5,487 nucleotides of DNA from Candidatus Competibacteraceae bacterium (GTDB taxonomy: Bacteria; Pseudomonadota; Gammaproteobacteria; Competibacterales; Competibacteraceae), in contig JAGRHM010000553.1 in NCBI GenBank assembly GCA_020445005.1, forward strand, positions 1 to 5,487, written 5' to 3'. Position numbers and translations under genes: made by a program. Below, piece by piece: positions 1-5,487 of this stretch (within the stretch, counting starts at the first letter, position 1; the number at the start of each line of letters is the position of its first letter). The notes under the pieces are model-generated. The model did not search any database, had not been told where the DNA came from, and was given only the letters and a program-made list of their open reading frames with translations.

Positions 1-432
1 CACCCGGCGAAATTCCGCCAGCGCCTGATCCAGATCAATCGCCCAGGCCAACGCCAGATTGGAAAAGATCAGATCGCAACTGGCATCAGCCAACGGCAAC
101 GCTTCGGGTTCACCGGTCAAACCATGCAGTGTGCGAAACCAGGGCGCGCGTTTACGCGCTTTTGCGACCATCGCCGAAGCTCGTTCCAGGCCAATCACCC
201 GCGCTTTACGGTATTTCTTCATCAGGGCCACGGTGACGCCGCCGGTTCCACAACCAACATCCAGGATGACGCCGGGTTGCAATTTGATCAGATCCAATCG
301 CTCCAGCAAACGCCCACCCACTTCACGATGCAGAAACGCCGCTTCGTCGTAACCCGCCGCCGCCCGCTCAAAAGCGCGCCTTAGCCAATTTCGGTCGGGC
401 GCAAACGGTAAACTTTCGCGGTCATCATGCAT
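1..432 (-). CDS. bioC: Malonyl-ACP O-methyltransferase BioC (N-terminal 144 residues, cut by window edge)
   Basis: The product is a cytoplasmic SAM-dependent methyltransferase. In the known biotin pathway, BioC methylates the free carboxyl of malonyl-ACP (or malonyl-CoA), so the fatty-acid synthesis enzymes can build the pimeloyl chain. The reading frame is open from an ATG at 432 to the left edge, with no stop. The N-terminus has the BioC-like RRAFERAAAGYDEAAFLHRE (residues 18-37). SAM motif I is ILDVGCGTGGVT (56-67), an acidic residue follows strand 2 in VIGLE (79-83), and DLIFSNLALAW (120-130) matches the BioC family post-motif. The start ATG lies inside the end of bioH and overlaps it by 8 nt. 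No strong Shine-Dalgarno sequence precedes it, so translation is probably coupled to bioH. About 100 or more C-terminal residues lie outside the window. A generic class I methyltransferase is the alternative, but the N-terminal block and the bioH neighbour favour BioC. Confidence 0.9.
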   Translation of the reverse strand, partial: MHDDRESLPFAPDRNWLRRAFERAAAGYDEAAFLHREVGGRLLERLDLIKLQPGVILDVGCGTGGVTVALMKKYRKARVIGLERASAMVAKARKRAPWFRTLHGLTGEPEALPLADASCDLIFSNLALAWAIDLDQALAEFRRV

Positions 433-1198
433 CGAGAAACGCTCGTAGTTCCGTCATAAATTCCGGCAGGTGCGAGAAGAATGGCGCGTGCCCTGCCCGG
501 CCAAAGACCCGCAACTGGGCATCCGGCAACTGTTTCAGCATCGCTTCTCCGACTGCTACCGGAACCAATTGATCGCGCTGCCCCATCAGTAACAGGGTCG
601 GGCAAGCGATTTTTGCCAACCTGACGCGCAGATCGCTGGTTTCCAGAATCGCTAAGCCATCCTCCAGTGCTGAGACATCTGGATCACCGTGTTGGAACAG
701 CATGGCTTTGAGTTGCTTCAACTGGGCGCTGGCGTGTTCGCTACCGTGGACTTCCAGCGCAATGAAACGCTTGAGCACCGCCCGGTAATCCTCACGCAAT
801 TCCTCAGCGAAGCGCTGTAAAACTGACCAAGCGATGCCATGCGGCCAATCGGGGCGCTGGACAAAACATGGCGTACTGTTGACCAGAACCAATCGGCGGA
901 CCTTTTCCGGGGCTGTTAAGGCCACCTGTTGTGCAACCAGTCCGCCCAACGACCAGCCAATCCAGGTCGCGGGCGCGGGCGTCGCTGCGATCACGGCTTT
1001 TGCCCAGTCGTCCAAGGTGTGGCCCACTGCGGACCCTTCCCGGCTGTAACCGTGGCCCGGCAAGTCCAACACTGTGACTCGGTAGTGATCGACCAAGCCC
1101 TCGGCAACATCTTCCCAGATCCCGGAATGCATGCCCCAGCCATGCACCAGCACGACCTCCGGGCCTGCGCCAGCGGTGTGTGTATAGAGCGTAAACAT
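425..1198 (-). CDS. bioH: Pimeloyl-[ACP] methyl ester esterase BioH
   Basis: This 257-residue alpha/beta hydrolase has the usual BioH length. In the known pathway it cleaves the methyl ester of pimeloyl-ACP methyl ester, which ends chain elongation and releases pimeloyl-ACP for BioF. The oxyanion region is VLVHGWGMHSGIW (16-28). The nucleophile elbow is GWSLGG with Ser83. The catalytic acid is Asp209 in GQRDQLVP, and the base is His237 in GRAGHAPFFSHLPEF. These match the Ser/Asp/His triad of Escherichia coli BioH in order and spacing. The segment of roughly residues 110-185 fits the helical cap domain. The start ATG at 1198 has a G-rich ribosome-binding site (GGGGGGAG) four bases upstream, which lies inside a hairpin. 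The gene lies 105 nt after cheD and runs into bioC with an 8-nt overlap, consistent with a bioHC unit. No lid or triad residue appears to be missing. Confidence 0.95.
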   Translation of the reverse strand: MFTLYTHTAGAGPEVVLVHGWGMHSGIWEDVAEGLVDHYRVTVLDLPGHGYSREGSAVGHTLDDWAKAVIAATPAPATWIGWSLGGLVAQQVALTAPEKVRRLVLVNSTPCFVQRPDWPHGIAWSVLQRFAEELREDYRAVLKRFIALEVHGSEHASAQLKQLKAMLFQHGDPDVSALEDGLAILETSDLRVRLAKIACPTLLLMGQRDQLVPVAVGEAMLKQLPDAQLRVFGRAGHAPFFSHLPEFMTELRAFLDA

Positions 1199-1201
1199 TC
1201 A

Positions 1202-1227
1202 TCTCCCCCCTTTGTTAAAGAGGGAGA
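1202..1227 (-). promoter_or_regulatory. Hairpin enclosing the bioH ribosome-binding site
   Basis: Read on the minus strand, the arms TCTCCCTCTTT (1227-1217) and AAGGGGGGAGA (1212-1202) flank the loop AACA. As RNA they form 11 pairs including two G-U wobbles, and one further G-U pair can be added outside. The 3' arm contains the G-rich Shine-Dalgarno sequence of bioH, whose ATG begins four bases later. No U-run follows, so this is not a classical terminator. Folding could mask the ribosome-binding site. The CCCCCTTTGTTAAAG core also resembles short palindromic repeats seen in many bacterial genomes, so it could be a decayed repeat. The structure is seen in the sequence; a regulatory role is inferred. 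Confidence 0.5.
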
Positions 1228-1248
1228 CTGAACGGATGCTATAGAGCG

Positions 1249-1277
1249 ATAAAGTCATGGATGGAAGAAAGAATCAA
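1249..1277 (-). promoter_or_regulatory. Weak candidate sigma-70 promoter for bioHC
   Basis: On the minus strand, TTGATT (1277-1272) and CTTTAT (1254-1249) are separated by 17 nt. The first matches four of six -35 consensus bases and the second three of six -10 bases. It is the best-spaced pair I found in the 105-nt gap (1199-1303) between cheD and bioH, the only sizeable non-coding stretch in the window. The match is poor, and the bio genes might instead be read through from the che operon. Confidence 0.2.
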
Positions 1278-1303
1278 CCTGCATGGACGGGAAACCCGAT
1301 CAG

Positions 1304-1960
1304 TCAATAGGGAAGATTAGAGCAGTGTCGGCAAGCGCTGGAACCGGTGAATTTGTTGCGGGTGCTGATTACCGCTGGCAGGCCATTTTTATCCTGGATG
1401 GCCAGGATTGAGGCAATATCATCGGTAAGCCAAGGCAGATTATGAACTTGCGCCGATGGCAAAGGCCGGTTGCCGGTACTCCTGACCTGCCGCACCCAGA
1501 CATCGCCGCACACCGTGCATTGGCGAATGACCAATCCATCGGTTCCCAACACGCGGCTAGCGACAATCGGAATTCGGTAGCGACGTAATTCGGTGACCGC
1601 GATCTCAATATTGCGCTGGCCAATCGCGTAATCCGAGCTACCGCTCCCCAAAACGCAGGCGCCGCCAAACAGCTTGGCCTGAATCGAGCGAACATGACCG
1701 CCAAGTTGCAGCATGCGACGGATCAATTCTGGCACTGCAATATCGCCAAAGCGAAACGAATTTTCAGTATTCGGGGGACAGCTGGGTAAAATGAAATGAT
1801 TCATCCCGCCGACCCGCAAGCGCCGGTCCCATAGACAGACCGCGACGCACGACCCTAGTGTCGTGCTCAAACACTCGATATGGCGGTCACAATACAGCTC
1901 CCCAGGTAGCAGATTCTGGATCGAGGACTGCGACGGCGCATTGGCGAAGTGGTTTCGCAT
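1304..1960 (-). CDS. cheD: Chemoreceptor glutamine deamidase CheD, with C-terminal extension
   Basis: CheD deamidates selected receptor glutamines to glutamates, creating methylation sites and tuning receptor activity. The start is placed at the ATG at 1960, which shares one base with the cheB stop (TGATG), giving 218 residues. A TTG three bases earlier is possible but less likely. In this numbering the family signature STTLGSCVAVCLWD carries the catalytic Cys38, and GGMNHFILP carries the catalytic His55, with the 17-residue spacing known from Thermotoga CheD. KLFGGACVLG (96-105) and IGQRNIEIAVTEL (113-125) are also typical. The conserved domain should end near residue 162, and about 56 further residues follow. 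Two pairs, C148-x2-C151 and C210-x2-C213, are unusual and could bind metal. The first replaces the usual threonine-glycine turn near the end of the domain. No CheC partner is encoded in the window. Confidence 0.92.
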   Translation of the reverse strand: MRNHFANAPSQSSIQNLLPGELYCDRHIECLSTTLGSCVAVCLWDRRLRVGGMNHFILPSCPPNTENSFRFGDIAVPELIRRMLQLGGHVRSIQAKLFGGACVLGSGSSDYAIGQRNIEIAVTELRRYRIPIVASRVLGTDGLVIRQCTVCGDVWVRQVRSTGNRPLPSAQVHNLPWLTDDIASILAIQDKNGLPAVISTRNKFTGSSACRHCSNLPY

Positions 1961-3075
1961 CAAGTTCGTTCTCGTGCGGCGCAGTTGCGCAAAATATCGT
2001 CCCGAATCCGCGAGAGCGGCAGCACGATGCGCGCCGCGCCCAGCTTGATCGCTTCGCGCGGCATGCCAAACACGATGCAGGACGATTCATCTTCGGCGAT
2101 GGTGTAGCTACCAGCTTGCATCATTTCCAGCAAACCCCGCGCTCCGTCGTCACCCATGCCGGTCATGAGTACGCCGACCGCATTAGCCCCTAAATACTGG
2201 GCGGCGGATCGAAACAGCACATCTACCGAAGGCCGATGTCGGCAAACCAAGGGGCCATCGCGGACTTCGACAAAATAACGGGCGCCACTGCGCCGAATCA
2301 GCGTATGCCGGTTGCCCGGAGCGATCAGCACTTGGCCGCGCAGGATGGTGTCGCCATCGCGGGCCTCCTTGACCGTCACCGCACACAGATTGTCCAAGCG
2401 ATGAGCGAACGCCTCGGTGAATTTCTCGGGCATGTGCTGGACAATCACTGTGCCGGGAGTATCTTCAGGGAAGGTTTCCAGCAATTGGCGCAATGATTCG
2501 GTGCCGCCCGTGGAAGCACCAATGCACACTACCGTCTCGGTCGTGCGGGTCATGGCGGCATTTGTGCGCTGGTTGGGCGGGGGCAGGATGACATCGGCGG
2601 TGAGCTTAGCCGAACCCAGTCGCCGCTTGTCATCCGGACGGGAAGGCGTAGTTGCGGCGGGCCGCGACCGCAAGCGCGCCCTTGCCGCCGCCTTGATCGC
2701 ATCGCAGATGCGAATGCGCGCTTCCAGCAGGAACTCACGCGATCCAACGCGCGGTTTCTGGATTACATCGACAGCGCCGGCTTCCAGCGCTTCCATCAGG
2801 GTGCTGGTGCCTTCGCCGGTCAACGAGGAACACATCACCACCGGAATGGGTCGCTGTTGCATGATCTTGCGCAGGAAGGTAATGCCATCCATGCGCGGCA
2901 TCTCAACATCCAGAATGATCACATCCGGCACTTCCTGAGCGATCAGCTTAGCGGCGGCGTAGGGATCGGCGGCGGCGCGCATCTCCAGTTCCGGATCAGC
3001 GCCGACAATCTCTTTCAGCGTCTCGCGCACGGATGCTGAATCATCTACAGCCAATACCTTGATTTTTTTTGCCAC
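1960..3075 (-). CDS. cheB: Chemotaxis response regulator protein-glutamate methylesterase CheB
   Basis: CheB removes methyl groups from receptor glutamates when CheA phosphorylates its receiver domain, and in some species it also deamidates receptors. The start is placed at a GTG (3075) preceded by AGGGGA with a 6-nt spacer, giving 371 residues beginning [12 protein letters not shown]. The frame can be extended to a TTG at 3093, but the ribosome-binding site would then lie inside the gene. The receiver domain (about 5-125) has Asp11/Asp12, phospho-acceptor Asp56 in [11 protein letters not shown], the Ser83-Ser84 switch position, and Lys107 in QKP. An arginine- and proline-rich linker spans about 130-178. 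The catalytic domain carries Ser188 (GASTGG), His214 (QHMP) and Asp310 (TGMGDDG), matching the Ser/His/Asp triad of enteric CheB at a constant offset of 24. The stop overlaps the cheD start by one base, so expression is probably coupled. The product should be fully functional. Confidence 0.96.
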   Translation of the reverse strand: MAKKIKVLAVDDSASVRETLKEIVGADPELEMRAAADPYAAAKLIAQEVPDVIILDVEMPRMDGITFLRKIMQQRPIPVVMCSSLTGEGTSTLMEALEAGAVDVIQKPRVGSREFLLEARIRICDAIKAAARARLRSRPAATTPSRPDDKRRLGSAKLTADVILPPPNQRTNAAMTRTTETVVCIGASTGGTESLRQLLETFPEDTPGTVIVQHMPEKFTEAFAHRLDNLCAVTVKEARDGDTILRGQVLIAPGNRHTLIRRSGARYFVEVRDGPLVCRHRPSVDVLFRSAAQYLGANAVGVLMTGMGDDGARGLLEMMQAGSYTIAEDESSCIVFGMPREAIKLGAARIVLPLSRIRDDILRNCAARERT

Positions 3076-3081
3076 CGCCTT

Positions 3082-3087
3082 TCCCCT
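3082..3087 (-). promoter_or_regulatory. Shine-Dalgarno site fixing the cheB start
   Basis: AGGGGA on the minus strand lies six bases before the GTG at 3075. The resulting N-terminus ([12 protein letters not shown]) leads straight into the first receiver beta strand, as in most CheB proteins. This supports the GTG over the upstream TTG. Confidence 0.6.
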
Positions 3088-3101
3088 GATCAATTCACGC
3101 T

Positions 3102-3962
3102 TCAGATCCGAATGTACACCGTGGAGGCCACTTGACGGAGTGGTAAATCGAGGCCAGCAATGGTTTCCGAATGGCCCATGAACAAGTATCCTTCGCGGGC
3201 AATGCTTCGGCAGATGCGGCTGAGCACTTTAGCCCGCACCCCGGCATCAAAGTAGATGATCACATTGCGGCAGAAAACCACATCCTGAAGGTGCGGCAAG
3301 TGATATTCTTCGTCCATAAAATTCAACTGCTGAAACGCGATCTGCGCGCGCACTTCCGGCGCGATGCGAATCAATTTATCGGCGCGGTTCCGGCTTTTCA
3401 ACAGATAACGGCGGCGCACCTCCAGGGGAATGGGTTCCGCCATCTCTTCGGCATAGATCGCTTTGGCGGCGGTCTGCAAAACAGTCGTGCAGATATCGGT
3501 TGCCAGGATATGGAAGCGCAAGCCTAGCCACACGGTTTTTTGTTCAGCCAGCACCATGGCCAACGTATAAGGTTCAGCGCCGATCGAGCAACCGGCGCTC
3601 CACACCCGCAGCGGCTGCGCCATGCCCACGCCGCGTTTGACCAAGTCCGGGAGCGCCTGATCCACTAGAAAATCGAAGTGCTGCGGTTCGCGAAAGAAAT
3701 CGGTTTTATTGGTCGTGACCGCGTCGATCAGGTCGCTCAATTCCTGGTCAAGGCCACCCTCTTCAAACAGAAAGCGGCAATACTCGGCAAAGTTGCGCAT
3801 ACCACGCTTGCGCAGGCGGTGACGTAATCGGCCCTCCAGCATGACGCGCTTGTTAGCGGGCATTCGGATACCGGCCCGGTCCTCCACCAACCGGGCCAGG
3901 CGCCGAAACTCGGTCTCGGACAGATGGGGCATGGCGAAGATGGAGGCGGATGAAGAGGGCAT
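3102..3962 (-). CDS. cheR: Chemotaxis protein methyltransferase CheR
   Basis: CheR transfers methyl groups from SAM to receptor glutamates, opposing CheB. The 286-residue length is normal. The N-terminal all-helical CheR domain covers about 12-65 ([19 protein letters not shown], then [18 protein letters not shown]). [10 protein letters not shown] (83-92) precedes the SAM site [17 protein letters not shown] (120-136). ILATDI (152-157) holds the ribose-contacting aspartate. [21 protein letters not shown] and [11 protein letters not shown] are further family hallmarks. The usual CS-T-G-E-E-P motif reads CS-I-G-A-E-P here; the second glutamate is kept. The start ATG (3962) follows cheW by 12 nt, with only a weak GGAA before it. 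A second ATG ten codons in has no ribosome-binding site. cheB follows after a 26-nt gap. Confidence 0.95.
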   Translation of the reverse strand: MPSSSASIFAMPHLSETEFRRLARLVEDRAGIRMPANKRVMLEGRLRHRLRKRGMRNFAEYCRFLFEEGGLDQELSDLIDAVTTNKTDFFREPQHFDFLVDQALPDLVKRGVGMAQPLRVWSAGCSIGAEPYTLAMVLAEQKTVWLGLRFHILATDICTTVLQTAAKAIYAEEMAEPIPLEVRRRYLLKSRNRADKLIRIAPEVRAQIAFQQLNFMDEEYHLPHLQDVVFCRNVIIYFDAGVRAKVLSRICRSIAREGYLFMGHSETIAGLDLPLRQVASTVYIRI

Positions 3963-3974
3963 GGCGGCGTTCCG

Positions 3975-4487
3975 TCACCGACATTCGCCGGTGGACATCA
4001 AGTCTTCCATGGTAAACATCCTGTTGAGATTCAGTACGATCACGAACCGGCCATGACAATGGCCAATGCCGCGAATAATCTCGGAGCGCCAATGCGAGCC
4101 GATATCCGGTGGTGGAGCGACATCGCTGGAATCGAGCGCGGTCACCTCAAAAACGCGGTCGGTCAGCGCGCCGATCACCAGGGATTTGGTTCCAACCACC
4201 ACTTCCAGCACCATGATGCGGGTGCTGTCGGTAATCTCGGCGGGCGCCATGCCGAACTTGATTCTCAGGTCGATGACGGGCACCGCCTCGCCGCGCACGT
4301 CAATCATTCCGCGCACGAACGGCGGCAAGTTCGGCACCCGGTTGAATGGGCAAATATCCAGCACTTCACGAACCTGGGCGACCTGGATGGCGAAGGTCTC
4401 ATCGCCCACACCACAGGTCAGGTATTGGACTGACTCATCCAGAACCGGGCGTTTCGGCGATTTTGCTGGGGCTACCGACGAGGGCAT
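3975..4487 (-). CDS. cheW: Chemotaxis adaptor CheW (second of two tandem copies)
   Basis: CheW is the SH3-like scaffold that couples receptors to the kinase CheA in membrane-associated arrays. This 170-residue copy has a short disordered N-terminus (1-18) followed by one CheW domain. Family features are REVLD (40-44), VPNLPPFVRGMIDVRG (51-66) and PVIDLRIKFGM (70-80). Glu41 and Arg65 correspond to the receptor-contacting Glu38 and Arg62 of E. coli CheW. The start ATG has a strong AAGGAG seven bases upstream (4495-4500). It lies 21 nt after the first cheW copy and 12 nt before cheR. It shares the IDVRG and KFGMAP blocks and nearly the same layout with its neighbour, which suggests tandem duplication followed by divergence. 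Confidence 0.94.
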   Translation of the reverse strand: MPSSVAPAKSPKRPVLDESVQYLTCGVGDETFAIQVAQVREVLDICPFNRVPNLPPFVRGMIDVRGEAVPVIDLRIKFGMAPAEITDSTRIMVLEVVVGTKSLVIGALTDRVFEVTALDSSDVAPPPDIGSHWRSEIIRGIGHCHGRFVIVLNLNRMFTMEDLMSTGECR

Positions 4488-4494
4488 GGGCTGT

Positions 4495-4500
4495 CTCCTT
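4495..4500 (-). promoter_or_regulatory. Strong Shine-Dalgarno site of the second cheW copy
   Basis: AAGGAG on the minus strand is seven bases before the ATG at 4487. It is the closest match to the anti-SD consensus among the che genes here, so this adaptor may be translated more strongly than its neighbours. That last point is inferred. Confidence 0.6.
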
Positions 4501-4508
4501 CTTCGCAG

Positions 4509-5024
4509 TTAGGCCGCTGCATCTTGATGGCTGGCGTGCCAGACCGATTCCTCGGAGGCAAATACCTGATCAATATCCGCAACGATGATGAAATCGCCAT
4601 CACGCCTGCCAATCGCCCGGATGAATTCAGGCCGCCAACGCATCCCGATCCGGGGTGCATCCTCCATCAAGGCAAGAGGTAACTCCGTCACCTCGTAGAC
4701 CCGATCAGCCAAGGTTCCCACCAGCGTCGGTTCGCCCTCGATCTGCACCTCAATCACCACAATCCGGGTGTCGGTGGTTTGCGCAGTCGGGGCCATGCCG
4801 AACTTGACGTGCAGGTCGGTCACGGTGATGACTTTGCCGCGCACATCGATCAGCCCCTTGATGAAGGGCCTGCTGTTGGGAATGCGCGTGATCGGTGGCG
4901 GATCCAGCACTTCGTGAACCCGCTCCGTTTCGACAGCGAAAATCTCACCGGCCAACCCCAAGGTCAAAATTTGCAGTGATTCGCCGACGCTTGCGTGGGT
5001 TTCAGTAGCGCTCGAAGGCGGCAT
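4509..5024 (-). CDS. cheW: Chemotaxis adaptor CheW (first of two tandem copies)
   Basis: This is a second single-domain CheW adaptor. The start is placed at the ATG at 5024, with GGAG (5037-5034) nine bases upstream, giving 171 residues beginning MPPSS. The sister copy begins MPSS. An upstream TTG at 5057 would add 11 residues but would sit further inside the receptor gene. The domain shows ERVHEVLD (34-41), RIPNSRPFIKGLIDVRG (47-63) and VTDLHVKFGM (68-77). Glu38 and Arg62 fall at the positions of the known receptor-binding residues of E. coli CheW. The C-terminal strand DGDFIIVADIDQVF matches the usual final strand and helix. The gene overlaps the end of the receptor gene by 23 nt, so translation may be coupled to it. 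Having two adaptors could allow mixed arrays, or a division between receptor types; this is inferred. Confidence 0.93.
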   Translation of the reverse strand: MPPSSATETHASVGESLQILTLGLAGEIFAVETERVHEVLDPPPITRIPNSRPFIKGLIDVRGKVITVTDLHVKFGMAPTAQTTDTRIVVIEVQIEGEPTLVGTLADRVYEVTELPLALMEDAPRIGMRWRPEFIRAIGRRDGDFIIVADIDQVFASEESVWHASHQDAAA

Positions 5025-5487
5025 CGTCAGCGTCTCCGTGCGGGTGGTGATCGTCAAGATTCAGTGCAAAGCCTTTGCCGCTGTGGCCCGGAGCCGGATG
5101 CGCATGACCACCCTGCGGTCGGGCCGCAGCCGAGCCGTTGCCTGGAGAGGGGGCCTTGCGTTCACCTGGCTTGGAAACAGCAGTCCGCCGCGCCGCGCCG
5201 GAGGAGCCGGAAGGTTTGGCGTTGGTCCGGTGCGCATGAGCGCTATCGCCTATCACAAAGAACGCAATGGTTGATTGCAGCTGCTGGGCTTGGGCCGACA
5301 GTTCTTCGGAGGTCGACGACATTTGCTCAGAAGCGCCGGCGTTTTGCTGAGTGACCTGATCCAGTTGTTGAATCGCGATATTAATCTGCTCGGCGCCGGT
5401 GTTTTGTTCGCGCGATGCGGCCACAAGTAAAGTTTCGTTGCGTCCGCTACCGCGTACGCCGACAGATCCCGGATTAAAACTCAATTG
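5002..5487 (-). CDS. Methyl-accepting chemotaxis protein, C-terminal fragment (cut by window edge)
   Basis: Only the last 161 codons are visible, read from the right edge. Residues of the fragment from about 22 to 79 (VAASREQNTGAEQIN through QLQSTIAFFVI) are the distal end of the receptor cytoplasmic coiled-coil, a methylation-helix region common in proteobacterial receptors. Residues 80-161 form a low-complexity, probably disordered tail rich in Gly, Ala, Pro, Ser, Arg and His. It ends in AFERY, which fits the x-aromatic-x-x-aromatic pentapeptide that docks CheR and CheB in other receptors. The first 20 residues (about 5487-5428), with GSVGVRGSGR, do not look like the helical signalling domain expected there, so a frameshift, rearrangement or edge error is possible. 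The ligand-binding, membrane, HAMP and hairpin-tip regions are outside the window. The stop overlaps cheW by 23 nt. Confidence 0.88.
   Translation of the reverse strand, partial: QLSFNPGSVGVRGSGRNETLLVAASREQNTGAEQINIAIQQLDQVTQQNAGASEQMSSTSEELSAQAQQLQSTIAFFVIGDSAHAHRTNAKPSGSSGAARRTAVSKPGERKAPSPGNGSAAARPQGGHAHPAPGHSGKGFALNLDDHHPHGDADDAAFERY

Noticed and set aside
381..605. Minus-strand frame of 74 codons spanning the bioH-bioC junction
   Set aside because: It is an out-of-frame reading through the bioH end and bioC start, both of which have strong family motifs in other frames.
804..1202. Minus-strand frame with ATG at 1202 overlapping the bioH start (ATGAATG)
   Set aside because: It runs out of frame within bioH, gives Gly/Arg-rich sequence with no domain, and the same ribosome-binding site serves the true bioH ATG at 1198.
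1288..1298. Possible terminator hairpin CGGG-TTT-CCCG just after cheD
   Set aside because: The stem is only four pairs and no U-run follows on the minus strand, so it does not support termination.
1960..1963. TTG at 1963 as the cheD start
   Set aside because: An ATG follows immediately at 1960, giving a common TGATG stop-start overlap with cheB, so the TTG is the less likely initiator.
2417..2938. Long plus-strand open frame of 173 codons opposite cheB
   Set aside because: It is antisense to a clearly conserved cheB, its translation is low in recognisable structure, and GC-rich genes often leave such open antisense frames.
4066..4512. Plus-strand open frame of 148 codons opposite the second cheW copy
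   Set aside because: Its translation is rich in Ser, Thr and Arg with no recognisable domain, and it mirrors the codons of a conserved cheW.
1..5487. Search for tRNA, rRNA, CRISPR repeats, insertion sequences and attachment sites
   Set aside because: I saw no cloverleaf, spaced direct repeats, transposase motifs or terminal inverted repeats; coding genes fill nearly the whole window.

Overview
The window carries eight protein genes, all read from the minus strand, so transcription runs from right to left. It looks like a piece of a GC-rich gammaproteobacterial chromosome. The main reason is the adjacent bioH and bioC pair: the BioC-BioH route to pimeloyl-ACP is best known in gammaproteobacteria. 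The chemotaxis genes also resemble proteobacterial homologues. No genus can be named from the sequence alone.

From right to left, the first block (5487 to 1304) is part of a chemotaxis operon. It holds the C-terminal end of a methyl-accepting chemotaxis receptor (cut by the window edge), two tandem CheW adaptors, the receptor methyltransferase CheR, the receptor methylesterase CheB with its receiver domain, and the receptor deamidase CheD. Gaps are 26 nt or less and several genes overlap, so this is very probably one transcript. CheW links receptors to the kinase CheA. CheR, CheB and CheD methylate, demethylate and deamidate receptor glutamyl or glutaminyl sites for adaptation. cheA, cheY and flagellar or pilus genes are not in the window; cheA and cheY may lie further right.

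After a 105-nt intergenic stretch (1199-1303), the second block (1198 to 1) holds bioH and the first 144 codons of bioC, overlapping by 8 nt. BioC methylates malonyl-ACP (or malonyl-CoA) to start pimelate synthesis, and BioH removes the methyl ester once the pimeloyl chain is complete. The gap contains an 11-bp hairpin whose 3' arm includes the bioH ribosome-binding site.

Most of the window is ordinary and well explained. The points worth a second look are small. The CheD has two CxxC pairs and an extended C-terminus. The receptor has a histidine-rich disordered tail ending in a probable CheR/CheB-docking pentapeptide, and its sequence at the window edge no longer looks like a receptor signalling domain. 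The hairpin hides the bioH ribosome-binding site. Several start codons (cheB, cheD, the first cheW) are probably not the first possible ones. I saw no mobile element gene, RNA gene, CRISPR array or convincing new system.
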